From Typhlomys cinereus (Eukaryota; Chordata; Mammalia; Rodentia; Platacanthomyidae): a stretch of DNA of 64,000 bases. The notes beneath the pieces were generated by a model. That model worked only from the letters and a program-made list of their open reading frames with translations, was not told the origin of the DNA and made no database searches. This document shows, one piece after another, positions 38,901-49,644 of this stretch. Within the stretch, counting starts at the first letter, position 1. Each line of letters opens with the position of its first letter. The stretch is taken from contig JALPQD010000115.1 in the NCBI GenBank assembly GCA_023101885.1, positions 4,592,794-4,656,793 of the forward strand, written 5' to 3'. Both the position numbers and the translations under genes were made by a program.

Positions 38901-41900
38901 AGTATTAGCAAATATTTAAAACTACTCTTCGTATAAGTCAATTTTTTTCTTTATAAATTTCATACATCTTTTGCATCCTAGTTCAGTAAAACTGATCTCT
39001 CTTGAAATTAGTGTCATCTTTTATTAACCTTCAACAGTACTATTTATACTTGGAATAAAATGCCAATTACAATCTGCTTTATTTTGTGTATGTGTGTGTG
39101 TGTGTGTGTCTGGGTCCAAAGCTTTAAAGCCAGGCATTCTCTTAAATATGTACACCTTTTCCACAAATTTGTAACACATACTAGGAATTTCAATGTTCAC
39201 TTGAATATTTCCAGTTCATTAGCTCTTATCTATTTTCAGGGATATGGTTCTGATGGTTTAAAGTTGTTATCACATGAAGAAAGTGTATCATTTGGTGAGT
39301 CTGTACTGAAGTTGACATTTGATCCTGGTACAGTAGAAGATGGCTTACTTACTGTAGAGTGTAAGCTGGACCACCCTTTCTATGTTAAAAATAAAGGTAA
39401 GGTTTCAATTGAATTTGTAATAACTATAAAGAAAGCTTCTTTCATCTATAGTTACATTTTGTGGCTTTGATGATTCAGAAAAATATGAAAATCTTATTTC
39501 AAAGCAGGAAAACTACTAAAGGAATTGCTTCTTGTAATTTTTAGTGATGTTTAAATTTCTTAGCTATAGTCATAAAATATTTCCTTGATATGAGAAATTT
39601 AGGTCAAGTAACATGTGCTTTCTAGTATCTGTTATAGTTAGAAAAATGGCATGTTCTGGTATTCACTTTTTTTATATCATGTAAGCCTGAATCACTCCTC
39701 AAAACTTATTACATGCTTAACAAAATTTAATAACTCAAATACTATTTTCTAGTATACCATTGTTTATCACTCTTTTTTTACATACAGGTAGAAGTGCTAA
39801 TGATGTAATAAGAAATGTATAAAATACTGATTTAAACTAGTACTAGAGGATTTTTACATTCTGAAAAGGAAATATCTATTATTTTACTACATAGAAAAAA
39901 GCTTGGTATATTAGAAAAATCTTAGTTTTTTAAAATTTTTATTTTTTAAATATATTTATATGTGCATGGGTGTGCGGACCTCCACCCTGTGGAGGACCAA
40001 GGGTGACTTCAGGAATCATCCTAGATTGCATTTACCTCCTCCTTGCTTCACTCTGGGCTTTCCCAGGCTCCACCCACCAGCGTTGGAAATATAGGCTACC
40101 ACCGTTTCCGTCTGGCAAGAAAAATCTTAGGGTTTTAAGCAGTTAGTTTATTTTTTAACATATGTAGGGTGCTTCATGTATTCAGATAAGAATGTAGTGC
40201 TCATTCTTTATGTTGTTTAACTTTAGGCTGGTCGTCATTTTATCCAAGCTTGACTGTGGTACAGCATGGTATTCCATGCTGTGAAATTCATATTGGTGAT
40301 GTATGTCTACCTCCTGGACACCCTGATGCCATTAATTTTGATGATTCAGGTGTTTTTGATACATTTAAAAGGTAATATTTGTTTCTTTCAACTTTTTTTT
40401 CTGTTAAAATTTATGCTCTAGTAATTCCTTAGTCAAACATAAAGTTAAAATTTAAAGGTTTGAGTTACAAAGTTAACTACATAAAAGAACATTTATATAT
40501 TTGATTAAATTGAGAAAACATTAGATAATTAAAAAAATAGAATTTTATAAAGTCATATGGAAAAGGTGAGCTTATAACAGATTTAGAATTAGGACGAATA
40601 TCACAAATATGACAAGAAATTTATAGATCTGCTTTGACAGTATGCAAGAAATTTGCAGGTGAACATGGTACTGCATGTCTGTAATGCTAGTATTTAACAG
40701 GAGGATCAGAAATTCAAGGCTAGCTTCAGATGACTGAGACCCTCCCTGTATTACCACTTCTCTCCTCTCCCAACATCATGTGTTTTGTTTGTAAGCAGCC
40801 CATAAGTCTTGTAATAATACTCATTTTGGTCATTAGCATTGGTTGCATGGTTTAATAAATAATAAATCGAGCAAAAATTTAACCCTGAGAAAGACTTAGA
40901 GCGAGAAGTAATTTTTTCTGTAGTTAACCTTGCTCTTCAATGGCAGAATATGACAAGAACCCATGTCTTCTGATTCACAGGAAACTTGACAAACTGTCCC
41001 AGTTTATATGAGATTTTTCTGATTTTAAGCTAAATGTCCAGTATCCCTGAAAATACCACAGACTATATATAGATACCTGGATTTTAAGATTTATTCTTCT
41101 TGATAATTATAAAATCTGTAGATATGTGTGGATGGAAGCTAAAGTAGAGAATTCTCATGAGTTCTTGTTGCCCTGTACATTTCATATCATTGAATTTATT
41201 GTAATGTTACTGTATCTTTTATACTATAAAGGTAGGTGAGATTATGATTTTTTTTAAGAAGCATCTAGGATAGGGCTTGGCCCAGGGTTATCTGTTTGTC
41301 ATTGTCTCTACTAGAGAGGCAACTTGTTCAATGTCATCTTACATTAACAAACACAGCTGGATTTTGAACTCTTGAAATTTTATATTACATTTTCTAGAAT
41401 TCATTTTAAAAATGAACTGTGGTTTTGCTTCCAGTCTTATGAAGTGGATCAGTAAATTGTGTACTGAGTGTTGAAAGGAATGTAGTGTTAGACATGTACT
41501 GCCTGTCTTCACATCTGCTGTGCAGTAGGCTCACTGTGCAAGTGTGGCTAAGTTAATTAACTTTTCTATTGTTCTTAAAATACCTGTAAAATTTAGATAA
41601 TGGTGAGAAAAGGATTAAACGAATGGCACATGTGACTGGTTATTGAACTAATGCGCCTTTAAGAGTAATGATTGTGAAGGTTTGTGAGGAATAATAGCAT
41701 GTACAGAAATCAGAGGTGGTTCACAAAACTGGCCAAAGTGTCACCACGGAGAGTGCTTAGGGAACTTTGTGAAAGAATGGACAATAAAGAATGTAAGAGC
41801 CTGAGGAGAGAAGTGCTGCCAGACTGTGTCCTCTGATCATGACAAGGTGCCTCACCTAACTCGCTGCAGTGATGTCCATTTCCACAAGATTTGCACACTA

Positions 41901-44900
41901 GTTGCCCTAGCAACACTTCACCAAGAATAAGGGAAGACCTTAAAAACATTACACTCCTTGAGAAAATATTTAAGGCTAATACCAGACAGAAAGGGAGTTT
42001 CTTTACTCAATGGTTTACCCAGTGTTAAGTCATCCATACCCCAGGCACTTGCCATTACAGACCTCCCAGATGAAACTCAGTAGGCCACACAAAAAGATGT
42101 GAAAGTTGGAGGGAGAAGGCTAGAAAGGAGATGGTATGAAGGTGGAGCAGTAGGAGGGTAAGATATTGGGTAGTAAGAGTCAAAAACAATTATCATATTT
42201 ATATGTACAGAAGTGTCAAAGAATAAAACATAAAATTTTTAAAGTAGAAAAGGGTTAGTGACAAGATCATGTGCATGAGACGGTAAAGCAAAAAAAAATT
42301 GAACTATTAAGATACTTCGCTTTTTAAAAATGTAATAGTTGTATCATAATTTTGAATTCTGTGGTGAAGAATATCAAGGCAATTTAATTTGTATTTGTAA
42401 TAGAAATATGAATACAAGTTTTGAGCCACTAGGTGGTAGCATTTTCAAATTTTATTGACTTCATGTGTTTCTGTTTTTTAAATTGTAATTAGTTTTCCTA
42501 CAGTAGAGATGAATAATTCAGATTGGTGTCCAGTGCTTAGTTGTGATGACTTTCTAATTTAAGCTGTTTCACAAAATCTACAGTCCTTGAAGGAGGAGGA
42601 GAATGCTGATTTCTAAGCATTCATGTCAGGGTTGGACTTCAGTTGAAGTAGGTTTCATTGAATACCTTTCAGAAAAAAAGTATGACTGATTGATAGAGAT
42701 CAATTCACTGTTGGCACCTAGTGGCATGGACCTTCCTCGTTGATTTAGCCTTTCCATGTGTCTCTTAAGGAGAATGGGCTTGATATATCCTTTATATTTA
42801 GGCAGGGGCTACTTCTGTTTTCTATCAGAATTTATTTAGAAACAAAAAAGTAGGTGCTAGGTTTAGAATAAAAAGTTTTCTGATATAGACATAAAGAGTT
42901 AAAAAGAATTCTCATTTGTTCCAACTGTGTTGTTTATTTTTAATTTTATTTTACATTTGCATGTGAGAGAGACAACAAGAGAGAGAAATTGCTGTGTGCA
43001 CCTGTGGATGCCCAAGGGTGACTTTGGGAATCACCCTGGATTGCACTATCTGCTTTGCTGTGGAATTTCCCAGAGTCCACCTTCCAGGGTGGAAGTACAG
43101 GCTGCCACCATTTCTGCCTGGCGCTTTTACATGGGATCTGGAATCCGAAATCAGGACTTCCTGCTTGCAAGATAGAGGCTTTACCCTGGCCCATTTCTCT
43201 AGCCCAAGAATTTTCTTTGGCTGGAATTTTTTTTAGGCTGTTGTGTATATTAACTCTCATTTAAACAATACAAAATTAATAGGATGATTTGTTCACCCTG
43301 TATATACCAAATGGTATTGAAGTGCTATGGCATACATGAAGAGTTTTATTTAGAATTGTACTCATGTGGCTCTGGGGGAATAATTACTTCTCTTGGCCTC
43401 TTTCTTCATGTAGAGATGCTGATGGAGCTCTCTATCAGGCTTGGAAAGATTATGAATGATTTATTTTTATGTATATATAAACTTAGGTAATGAAATGTGG
43501 TCTTTCCTAATAAGGGTGTGTTTTTCTTATGAATTTCAAGATACTTGATATAACGTGGTACATAGGTGGCCTGTTAGGGGATCTCTGTAAGTAGATTTGT
43601 GCCTACAAAAATTGTCATGGTCTTTGAATGACCCGCGCAATGACCAACATGAACCTCCAAAGTCTAGCATGGATCACAGGCACTAGGATCCTTAGAGGCA
43701 AGGGATTAACAGCCACAATAGTGTTCCCATATTAAAGGGGAACACAAAAAAGAGCTCTAGGCAGTGCTACTGAGTCCTTACACCTCATCAGAAAGGAGGA
43801 CCCAGAGGGAAGTTTGACAGACACACTAAAGGATACTCCAGGAATGGGGGGGCACACTGGGAGAAGGGGAGAGAGGACCTGCTGGGGGGGGGCCAAGGAG
43901 GGGAGGAGGGAGGAAGAAGAATGGGCTACTTACCAACTTTGTATGAGTGGAAAAAATAAAAACAAAAAAAAAAAAGTCATGGTGCTATGCTTTTTAAATC
44001 AGTAGTCACATTTAATAGCCTGTGTGTTTTGAGATAAGGTATTATTTGAAGCATCCTCAACCTATCATGTAGCCTAGGCTGGTCTCAAAGTGGAGTTCCA
44101 CCTGAATGCTGGGAGTGCTGAAGATAGAGGTTTCTGCCACTGTGCCAGACGATTTAACTGCTTTTTGTTGCCCTTCTCTTGCCTTCTGTCTTCTGACTTG
44201 GTAATATTCTTAACTCTGGACTGTTCTAGGCTAAAAAGTGAGATGTTCAATTATTCAAAAGTGAATCTAAAGTAAAATAAATAGGAGTGGGATCTGAAAG
44301 AATAACTTGTTAATAACAAGATGTGCTAGAATAACATTTCATTTGAAGGATTTGGAGGGTTTTTTTTTCTTTTAATGATTATTGCACACTGAGGTTTTCT
44401 TAGAAGCAAGTGCTAGTGGTGCTGGTAACAATGTGTGAGGAAAGATTCAATGAAAATTTCAATGAGATGTTTTATAGAAATCACATAATCCAAATCTAAC
44501 TTTAATTTTCTAGTTACGACTTCACACCTATGGATTCTTCCGCAGTTTATGTGTTAAGTAGTATGGCTCGTCAGCGTCGTGCATCTTTGTCTTTTGGAGG
44601 ACCTGCTGGCCAAGACTTTGCAGGATCTGGATTCAGTAAAAACTGTGGCTCACCTGGATCATCACAGCTCACTTCCAATTCTTTGTATGCTAAAGCTGTC
44701 AAAAGTCACAGCTCAGGGACTGTGAGTGCCACTTCTCCTAATAAGTGCAAAAGACCAATGAATGCCTTCATGCTTTTTGCCAAAAAATACAGAGTTGAAT
44801 ATACTCAGATGTATCCAGGGAAAGACAACAGGTAAATAGAAACAGTTCTGATTGTAATTACTAGTGCTTCAGTGCAGTTGACAAAATTATCTAAAATAAC

Positions 44901-47900
44901 TTATTCTACAGTATCATTTGTTTATTTCTTAGATAGATTCAACATGAATTACTACTATGTAGTTGCTTTTAAAGAGCTAAATGCCCTATAAAATAGCAGT
45001 AAATTTCACTTTTCTTTTAGAGGACAAGTTCCAACAATTGAGAATTCTATATTTCTTATAAAAGACTAGCATTTTCTTATGTCAGATTTTGAGTTTTATA
45101 ATTTCAGTCTTGCTATAGAATCTGCAGGGACTGATGTTGATAGCAAACTGCCAGATTTGTCCAGCTTAGCAGGGGAGCTCAGAGTCAAAAGAACTCTGTT
45201 CTGTTTCAGTATCATCTGCCATTCAAAGAGTTGTGCTCTTCATATATGAAAGCTGCCTTCCTCCAGTCTTCTATTTCTCTGAGGATCAAAACTACCATTT
45301 CTTTTCCCTAGCAATGGTTAGTCAAATAATTATACAGAATGACTTAATCTTAAATTCAGGTTTTGATGTCTTAAAGAGCTTAATTCTAAATAGCATCTAC
45401 ATTTTAAAAAAGCTTTACAGCCCAGCTGCATCTTTGAGGTGTGTCTACTTGCCCTAGTGTCTAAAGCTCTATGTGTAGAATTTCTGAATTAGATACTACA
45501 AAGGCCTCTGTACAGTAAAAGATTTTGACCCTGTCATTGTTGACTTTGGACAGTTAACCTAAGTTCTAATCTATCACAGACATCTAGAAATAGGACTTAC
45601 GTCTTTATACTGTAAAGTCTTGGTATCAGTGGGGCACTTTCTGAATTTATATATAATTGTGAGGAACTGGATTCCTAAAAGTATAAATCTTATTTGTACT
45701 TTTTTTTTCTGTTCTTAACCTTTAAACTTGATAAAAAGATCTTATTTCCAATACTGTCCATAAATCTTATGGTTGCTATCTCAGTAGTCATCTAACATTA
45801 AAGGATATCAGATACACCATTTTTCAAATTGGAAAAAAAAATCATGATTTTAAATTTGGACTTTGCCTTTTCTCTACAGAGATATATCTTAATTCAACAA
45901 CAAAAAATTCACCTTTGGGGTAGAGTGTAGACTGAGTCAATCAGAGAGATTCATAGTTCATTTTAAGTTGCTATAAACTTAAGTTTGATGCAGAAATGAT
46001 TAGTGCATTTGTTTTATAATTGTGAGAGGAAGTGCAGGTGAGAGTATCTTTGTGCACACTGTATTGTCATGTTGAACTTAAGTCATATCTACTCTACTCA
46101 AAAACATTTCAACCTGGGAGACTGAGATAAGGGTGTGTGGCTATTTCCTATTTGGTTTACCTAGTAAATATATCAAACATTACATGATACAGTAAGTTTG
46201 ATTAAGTTGACATAGCAGCTACTAAGATGACATGGTTTCTGTGCACTTCAGCAGAATGGCCTCTGTAGCTACTGTTCTTCAAAGAACCAATGCCTGTCAA
46301 TCAGTACAAAATCATGTTGATGCACTAGGCAGTAATTACTGGACTTTGTCCTGTTAAATATCATGAAATAGTCAAAGTTCATCAAGGGAAAGTCACTTGT
46401 GTCTGTGTCTTGAACTGGAGTACTTTTATAGGTTTGATAGCAAAGTGACTATGGTAAGTAGGAAAATGTTTTCAACTCTGTATAGTGATATAGCTTGCTG
46501 TTTGCCTCTTATTCTTGAATTTAATTCAGTTTCTCAAGCGATAACTATAAATATGACCCAAAGAGCACTTGATTTTATCATAGAAACCAATGCAAAAATA
46601 GTTGATGAGCAATTTAGGAAAATGGCTCAGGAATTAAAGCCTTTAGGACCTGAGTTCAGATCCTCAGATCCTATGTAAAAAATGCCAGATTGCATTTTCA
46701 GCCCTGGAAGGCAGAGCCTGGAAAACCCTAGAGCAAAGTAACAAGGAGGTAGAACATTATTCTGGATGAATAATGATGTGTCACTCTTGGACCTCCACAG
46801 GCAACACAAATTTAAGTGCTCTCTTGTATACATACATACATACATAACAAAACACAAAATAAAAAAAAATTGCCACATGATTGCATGAAAGGAAAAAAAC
46901 ATTTATCATAAACATAATAACTCAGTTTTTAAGTACAAAATTAGTTTTTTTTTTTAACCACAAGTCAAATGCTTTATGCTGTTGACACTGAACTTTGCTT
47001 TGTATCTTAAATATCCATCAAAAACTATTGAAAAAATATCGATTCTGTGGCACTTTAAAACCCTTTCTAACTATGGAGATGATCTAGTTTCTAACCATCT
47101 TAAGTGTCTTTCAACAAGTGGAAATATTGGCCCTATTCTAGAGTCTCCTAAATGAGCCATGTGACAGATTTGCTAGTAATGACTATCAGCAGCCTTGAGT
47201 TCTGGACAAGCTTTTTATACTTTATAATTTTAATATTTCTGCCTAATATATAGAGCAATTGATATGAAATTTATGGAAAGTTCTTGTTAATTGTATATAA
47301 ATACTTTATTTTATAGAGCCATAAGTGTGATCCTTGGTGACAGGTGGAAGAAAATGAAAAATGAAGAAAGGAGAATGTACACATTAGAAGCAAAGGCTTT
47401 GGCTGAAGAACAAAAACGTTTAAATCCTGACTGTTGGAAAAGGAAAAGAACCAATTCAGTATGTGTTAGCAAGCAATTGTTCAAAATGATACTGACTTTT
47501 CCTTACTAGGGTATTTGGACATGTTCAAGCAATTGTTGGAATTTTTAAAAGGCTACGTTGATGCTATTTCTTAGCATCATTATACTTAAAAACTAATACC
47601 TTCTCAGCATATAAGGAAAGACTGACTGTGTTTTCATCTTTAAGAAGCATTTACTCGTGTGTCAAGCCAACTTACAAGAATGTTCTAAATGCTGATAGAA
47701 AGATAATTTTGTAATGTTTTTCCAGTTGATGGAAAGGTTGGCATCATTACTCCATTAATATTACAGTAGGACATTTATTATTTTTGTGACCTCATACCTT
47801 AACCTTTATTTCCTTAATTGGTAAGTAACATTCATGAGGACTTCTGCCATTTGCATAGAAGTTCTAAATAAAAAAAACACAGAAATAAGCCCAGGAATCT

Positions 47901-48813
47901 GCAATGTAGCTTAGTTATTAGTGTACTTATCTTAATGTGCATGAAGCCCTGGGTACTATCCCTGCACCACATAAAAACTGTCATGGTGGCCTGTGTCTGT
48001 AATCCCAGCACTCAGGAGGGTTAGACACACACAGCAAGTTCAAGGCCATTTTGTAATACATGAGACCCTCTTGTAGAGGGGAAATGGGAACCAATCCAAG
48101 TAGTCCAGGAAGGGGGGATAAATAAGATTGTATTCTTACAATTTTTCTTTACTAGACATTAACATTGTTTATGGTCAGTGCTTGGAGATGTATTACCAAA
48201 AAAAAAAAAAAAAAACAACAACCCAAAACTGTATATGATAGAACAGAGTGGGTAAATAATAAAAAAAAAAGAAGGGAAAATGCCAGTATGTAACAGAACA
48301 GTAAGAATGCTTGTTAATGTTTTAAAGTCATTCTGTGTAATTACACTCGTTTTTAAATATGAATGTTAAATTTTCCAAGAATTTCTTTGAATCAGCTGTG
48401 AAAAGCAGCTGTTGAACAGGATTTGGGAGGTCCTCTTGTTTTTGTTTTTTTTTGAGATGGGGTCTCAGGTAGCCCAGAATGACCTCATAACTCACCGAAG
48501 ATGAACTTGTACTTCTGACCCTCCTGTCTCTACCTCCTGAGTTCTGGAATTACAAGCGTACAATCATGATACATGGCCTCATGCAATAAATGAAATCCAA
48601 GGCTGTATGCTTTTCTAGACAAGCACTGTATCCACTGTGGTCTATCTCCAGCCCCAATCAGAAGTTCTTGAATGTAGAATTTCATGTGTCATTCTTTCAT
48701 TTTCAAAATTTTTTTAGATATTTGAGCGTTAATATATATAAGATTACCATGTATCGATTTGTCAACATTCATTGGATTCAATTTTATTTCCATAGGGCTC
48801 TCAACAACATTAA
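21916..48813 (+). CDS. HBP1: HBP1, HMG-box transcription factor 1 (complete, 11 exons)
   Basis: Sequence-specific HMG-box transcription factor, known as a nuclear repressor linked to RB-family proteins, p38 signalling and Wnt/beta-catenin antagonism. Ten exons from 29580 to 48813 join in one frame to 512 residues, close to the human 514. Features in order: an RB-binding LXCXE motif LQCNE near residues 33-37; an acidic, Ser-rich stretch (SSLSDDDDLGW) near residues 195-205; the AXH domain at about 206-345, beginning WPATVWHCFLKGTRLCFHKG and holding a second RB motif IPCCE; then the HMG box at about 430-505, from KRPMNAFMLFAKKYR to RRMYTLEAKALAEEQKRLNP, with basic KRKR at the end. The common start is ATG 29580 (AACATGG, good context). 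An upstream ATG at 21916 in exon 1 adds ten residues, MATGLSEHHN, in frame. No break was found. Confidence 0.97.
23705..23790 (-). repeat. tRNA-type SINE fragment, antisense
   Basis: 'ggatccgaactcaggatctg' and 'cttaacccctgagccatctc'. Same family as the 15.3 kb copy. Confidence 0.65.
25245..25510 (+). repeat. B4-type SINE
   Basis: 'gggccagggagatggttcag' head, 'gagagaccctgcctctacaa' middle and a CA-rich tail. Confidence 0.65.
26045..26225 (+). repeat. SINE with internal 44-bp duplication
   Basis: The tRNA-like head 'agcaaaatagctcagtgaat' is followed by two 44-bp units (26089-26132 and 26133-26176), then CT-rich sequence and 'aataaagc'. Confidence 0.6.
27534..27680 (+). mobile_element. L1 3' tail (second family)
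   Basis: 'agagtagacaagccagaggg', purine-rich, then 'caatatgcttgtaaaactag' and an A-rich end. Matches the tails at 61787-61919 and 61921-62100 and, reversed, 35284-35475. Confidence 0.7.
27860..28090 (+). repeat. B4-type SINE
   Basis: 'aagccaagcatgcctatatt', 'gagaaacctgtctcaaggaa' and the tail 'gcacagacatacacaaga'. Confidence 0.55.
28150..28362 (-). mobile_element. L1 tail, same family as 5413-5614
   Basis: Shares 'ttatttccgctcatacaaac', the C-rich polypyrimidine tract and 'gcatcctttaatgtgcat' with the 5.4 kb copy. No clear target-site duplication was seen. Confidence 0.7.
29565..29742 (+). CDS. HBP1: HBP1 exon 2 (main start codon)
   Basis: The acceptor is cttttatttcaag. ATG at 29580 begins MVWEVKTNQMPNAVQKLL. 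The 15 bases before it are open (SEHHN), allowing the extended form. The exon ends after 54 codons plus one base and contains the RB-binding LQCNE. The donor is gtaaaa followed at once by a run of 17 A. Confidence 0.96.
29945..29991. repeat. (GT)n microsatellite
   Basis: An almost pure GT run in HBP1 intron 2, about 200 bp after the exon 2 donor. Confidence 0.9.
31884..32112 (+). CDS. HBP1: HBP1 exon 3
   Basis: 229 bp, DDLPELQAVQSDPTQSDIYQ through SPLMQCSFYNR. The acceptor is ttactttcag and the donor gtagga. It is rich in Ser, Thr, Gln and acidic residues and lies in the regulatory N-terminal half. Confidence 0.96.
33085..33185 (-). repeat. tRNA-type SINE fragment, antisense
   Basis: 'gttccaggaatcaaacttgg' and 'ctttactgagccatcttgct'. 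Confidence 0.55.
34440..34715 (-). mobile_element. Antisense L1 3' end with (GT)n
   Basis: 'tttttttattctttcagaga' followed by the pyrimidine-rich block and GT repeats. Same family as 59365-59720 and 8710-8900. Confidence 0.55.
35284..36230 (-). mobile_element. Antisense L1 3'UTR, about 0.9 kb
   Basis: Its reverse complement lines up with 61560-61919 (for example 'gctaaagctggatgaatgaa' and 'aacatgcccccatag'), ending in the same purine-rich tail. It makes the chance open frames near 35.4-35.7 kb. Confidence 0.7.
36390..36531 (+). CDS. HBP1: HBP1 exon 4
   Basis: 142 bp, SSPVHIIATSKSLHSYARPP through RHER. The acceptor is ctttattttag and the donor gtgagt. This Ser/Pro-rich linker differs most from the human protein as I recall it, which is expected for a disordered region. 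Confidence 0.95.
36841..36952 (+). CDS. HBP1: HBP1 exon 5 (start of AXH domain)
   Basis: 112 bp, ANSESESGIFCMSSLSDDDD then LGWCNSWPATVWHCFLK. The acceptor is ttctctatag and the donor gtaaag. The intron after it is only 81 bp. Confidence 0.96.
37034..37146 (+). CDS. HBP1: HBP1 exon 6 (AXH domain)
   Basis: 113 bp, GTRLCFHKGNNQEWQDAEDF through LQMDTHK. The acceptor is ttatgtttcag. The donor after CACAAG is gttata, a weak match to the donor consensus. The frame continues exactly with GYGSDG of the next exon, so the boundary is secure. Confidence 0.94.
37147..39239 (+). other. HBP1: HBP1 intron 6 (2.1 kb)
   Basis: It holds the dispersed repeat at 37503-37805 and a short (GT)n at about 39090-39112. 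Nothing else was recognised. Confidence 0.75.
37503..37805 (+). repeat. Dispersed rodent repeat, copy 2
   Basis: Plus-strand copy of the element at 4250-4632. See that entry for the shared blocks. Confidence 0.65.
39240..39396 (+). CDS. HBP1: HBP1 exon 7 (AXH domain)
   Basis: 157 bp, GYGSDGLKLLSHEESVSFGE through CKLDHPFYVKNK. The acceptor is tctattttcag and the donor gtaagg. Confidence 0.96.
39955..40125 (-). repeat. tRNA-type SINE of this lineage, antisense
   Basis: 'gtggaggaccaagggtgact' and 'tcccaggctccacccaccag'. The tRNA-like head is missing. Confidence 0.65.
40227..40371 (+). CDS. HBP1: HBP1 exon 8 (end of AXH domain, IXCXE motif)
   Basis: 145 bp, WSSFYPSLTVVQHG, then IPCCEIHIGDVCLPPGHPD to SGVFDTFK. 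The acceptor is aactttag and the donor gtaata. IPCCE is the second RB-contact motif described for this family. Confidence 0.96.
40655..40760 (+). repeat. B1-like SINE
   Basis: 'actgcatgtctgtaatgcta' and 'aattcaaggctagcttcaga'. Confidence 0.5.
41700..42240 (+). mobile_element. L1 3'UTR fragment
   Basis: It ends 'agaagtgtcaaagaataaaa', the sense form of the antisense ends at 8710, 34440 and 59365. The interior has the purine-rich block typical of rodent L1 3'UTRs. Confidence 0.6.
42940..43205 (-). repeat. tRNA-type SINE of this lineage, antisense, nearly full length
   Basis: 'ggatgcccaagggtgacttt' to 'ggcccatttctctagccc'. Three overlapping open frames here are only this repeat. Confidence 0.7.
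43622..43975 (+). mobile_element. L1 3' end, plus orientation, with short flanking repeats
   Basis: A longer copy of the same family, with the G-rich purine tract, 'ttgtatgagtgg' and a poly(A) end. GTCATGGT flanks it at 43614-43621 and 43976-43983. Confidence 0.7.
44025..44155 (-). repeat. B1-like SINE, antisense
   Basis: 'atcatgtagcctaggctggt' and 'tgaatgctgggagtgctgaa'. Confidence 0.6.
44514..44831 (+). CDS. HBP1: HBP1 exon 9 (start of HMG box)
   Basis: 318 bp, YDFTPMDSSAVYVLSSMARQ, a Ser/Gly-rich linker, then KRPMNAFMLFAKKYRVEYTQ to DNR. The acceptor is taattttctag and the donor gtaaat. The HMG box begins here and is split by intron 9. Confidence 0.97.
44832..47316 (+). other. HBP1: HBP1 intron 9 (2.5 kb)
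   Basis: It splits the HMG box. It holds one tRNA-type SINE (46605-46850), ending in a short (CATA)n run. The rest is AT-rich with no gene. Confidence 0.75.
46605..46850 (+). repeat. tRNA-type SINE of this lineage, sense
   Basis: 'aaaatggctcaggaattaaa' head through 'cactcttggacctccacagg' and a (CATA)n end. Confidence 0.6.
47317..47458 (+). CDS. HBP1: HBP1 exon 10 (HMG box helices 2-3)
   Basis: 142 bp, AISVILGDRWKKMKNEERRM through PDCWKRKRTNS. The acceptor is cttattttatag and the donor gtatgt. Unspliced read-through would add 16 residues before a stop at 47507-47509. Confidence 0.96.
47885..48115 (+). repeat. Composite ID-B1 (B4-like) SINE
   Basis: 'atgaagccctgggtactatc' (ID part) followed by 'gtaatcccagcactcaggag' (B1 part). 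Confidence 0.7.
48430..48656 (-). repeat. Composite B1-ID SINE, antisense
   Basis: 'tttgagatggggtctcaggt' (antisense B1) and 'ggtctatctccagcccc' (antisense ID head). Confidence 0.65.
48796..48813 (+). CDS. HBP1: HBP1 last coding segment (GSQQH, stop)
   Basis: After the acceptor ttatttccatag the exon reads GGC TCT CAA CAA CAT TAA. GSQQH is the known HBP1 C-terminus, which fixes this 18-base coding end. Confidence 0.95.
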   Translation, partial: GSQQH

Positions 48814-48980
48814 ATCAAGATGCTTGTGATCTGAAATCTTTATTTGCATAAATACTGACTCTGGATGGAAAGACTAAGAGAGCATCAAGGTCTCGCCATG
48901 AATTCATGTGGCTGTGAGATATACTGGTAGCATCGAGTCTTGAAGTGATTATAATAATGAGGATTTGCTTTGTCCATTAG

Positions 48981-48988
48981 AGCATTAA
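48981..48988 (+). promoter_or_regulatory. miR-155 seed site (8mer) in HBP1 3'UTR
   Basis: AGCATTAA, the full 8-base match to the miR-155-5p seed, 170 bp after the stop codon. Confidence 0.6.
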
Positions 48989-49088
48989 GTAAGCTAAAAC
49001 TATCAATATTGTAAACCAAATTGCCTTATTTTCCTTCCAAACTTCATATATGTCTGTCAGGTAATATAGGCTTGAAATTGATATCCTG

Positions 49089-49096
49089 TGGTGCTA
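49089..49096 (+). promoter_or_regulatory. miR-29 seed site 1 (8mer) in HBP1 3'UTR
   Basis: TGGTGCTA, the full 8-base match for miR-29a/b/c. A second identical site lies at 49507. Confidence 0.65.
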
Positions 49097-49506
49097 AAGT
49101 ACAGTAGAAAGAGGAGATGTGTATACGTGTTTTATTTTAAATTGTACGAAGGGGAATTTAAAAATATGTAACTGCTGTTTATACATTGGCTCCTTACTGC
49201 TTAATCTGTATTGTACACATGATATCAGGAATGAAGCAAATGCTTGGAGTTGGCCTTTCCATGAGCAACCACCACATGGCCCAGCATCTGTGCCAAACAC
49301 AGGCGCCGCTTGTCTGGCCAGTGCCAAGAGACTACATGAAGTGACAGGTGAATAGGTGTCATTATCCCAGCAAAAAGAGCCACCTGCTTCAGTTACCACA
49401 GCCATGCTGAGTGTCTGCACCAGGTGGCAGCAGCCTTCCAGTTTCCAATGGAGATAAGCCTAGGCCATGGTGAAGTTAGTTAATAGCATTGGGATAGTCA
49501 CTGTAA

Positions 49507-49514
49507 TGGTGCTA
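49507..49514 (+). promoter_or_regulatory. miR-29 seed site 2 (8mer) in HBP1 3'UTR
   Basis: TGGTGCTA again, 418 bp after the first. Confidence 0.65.
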
Positions 49515-49644
49515 TTAACAGTTTTGACATCAGTGTATTTTTTAACTTTATGTCTATATCTCCTCAGCCACATATCGTAAGTATATTTTGTGGTCCTATC
49601 TCTTTGGTGGGGGCAGACTTTGCACTTACTGCAGTGCAACACTT

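Larger units (their letters stand above)
40372..44513 (+). other. HBP1: HBP1 intron 8 (4.1 kb)
   Basis: No gene. It carries a B1-like copy (40655-40760), an L1 3'UTR (41700-42240), a tRNA-type SINE (42940-43205), an L1 tail with target-site repeats (43622-43975) and an antisense B1 (44025-44155). Confidence 0.8.
47459..48795 (+). other. HBP1: HBP1 intron 10 (1.3 kb)
   Basis: It contains two composite SINEs in opposite orientation (47885-48115 plus and 48430-48656 minus), which could pair in the pre-mRNA. No gene. Confidence 0.75.

Noticed and set aside
42927..43264. Four overlapping open frames on both strands
   Set aside because: Entirely inside an antisense tRNA-type SINE whose sequence recurs at 54640 and 15285.
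49094..49420. 108-codon minus-strand open frame in the HBP1 3'UTR, considered as a COG5 exon
   Set aside because: It does not resemble COG5. The true COG5 C-terminus and stop are at 51084-51198.
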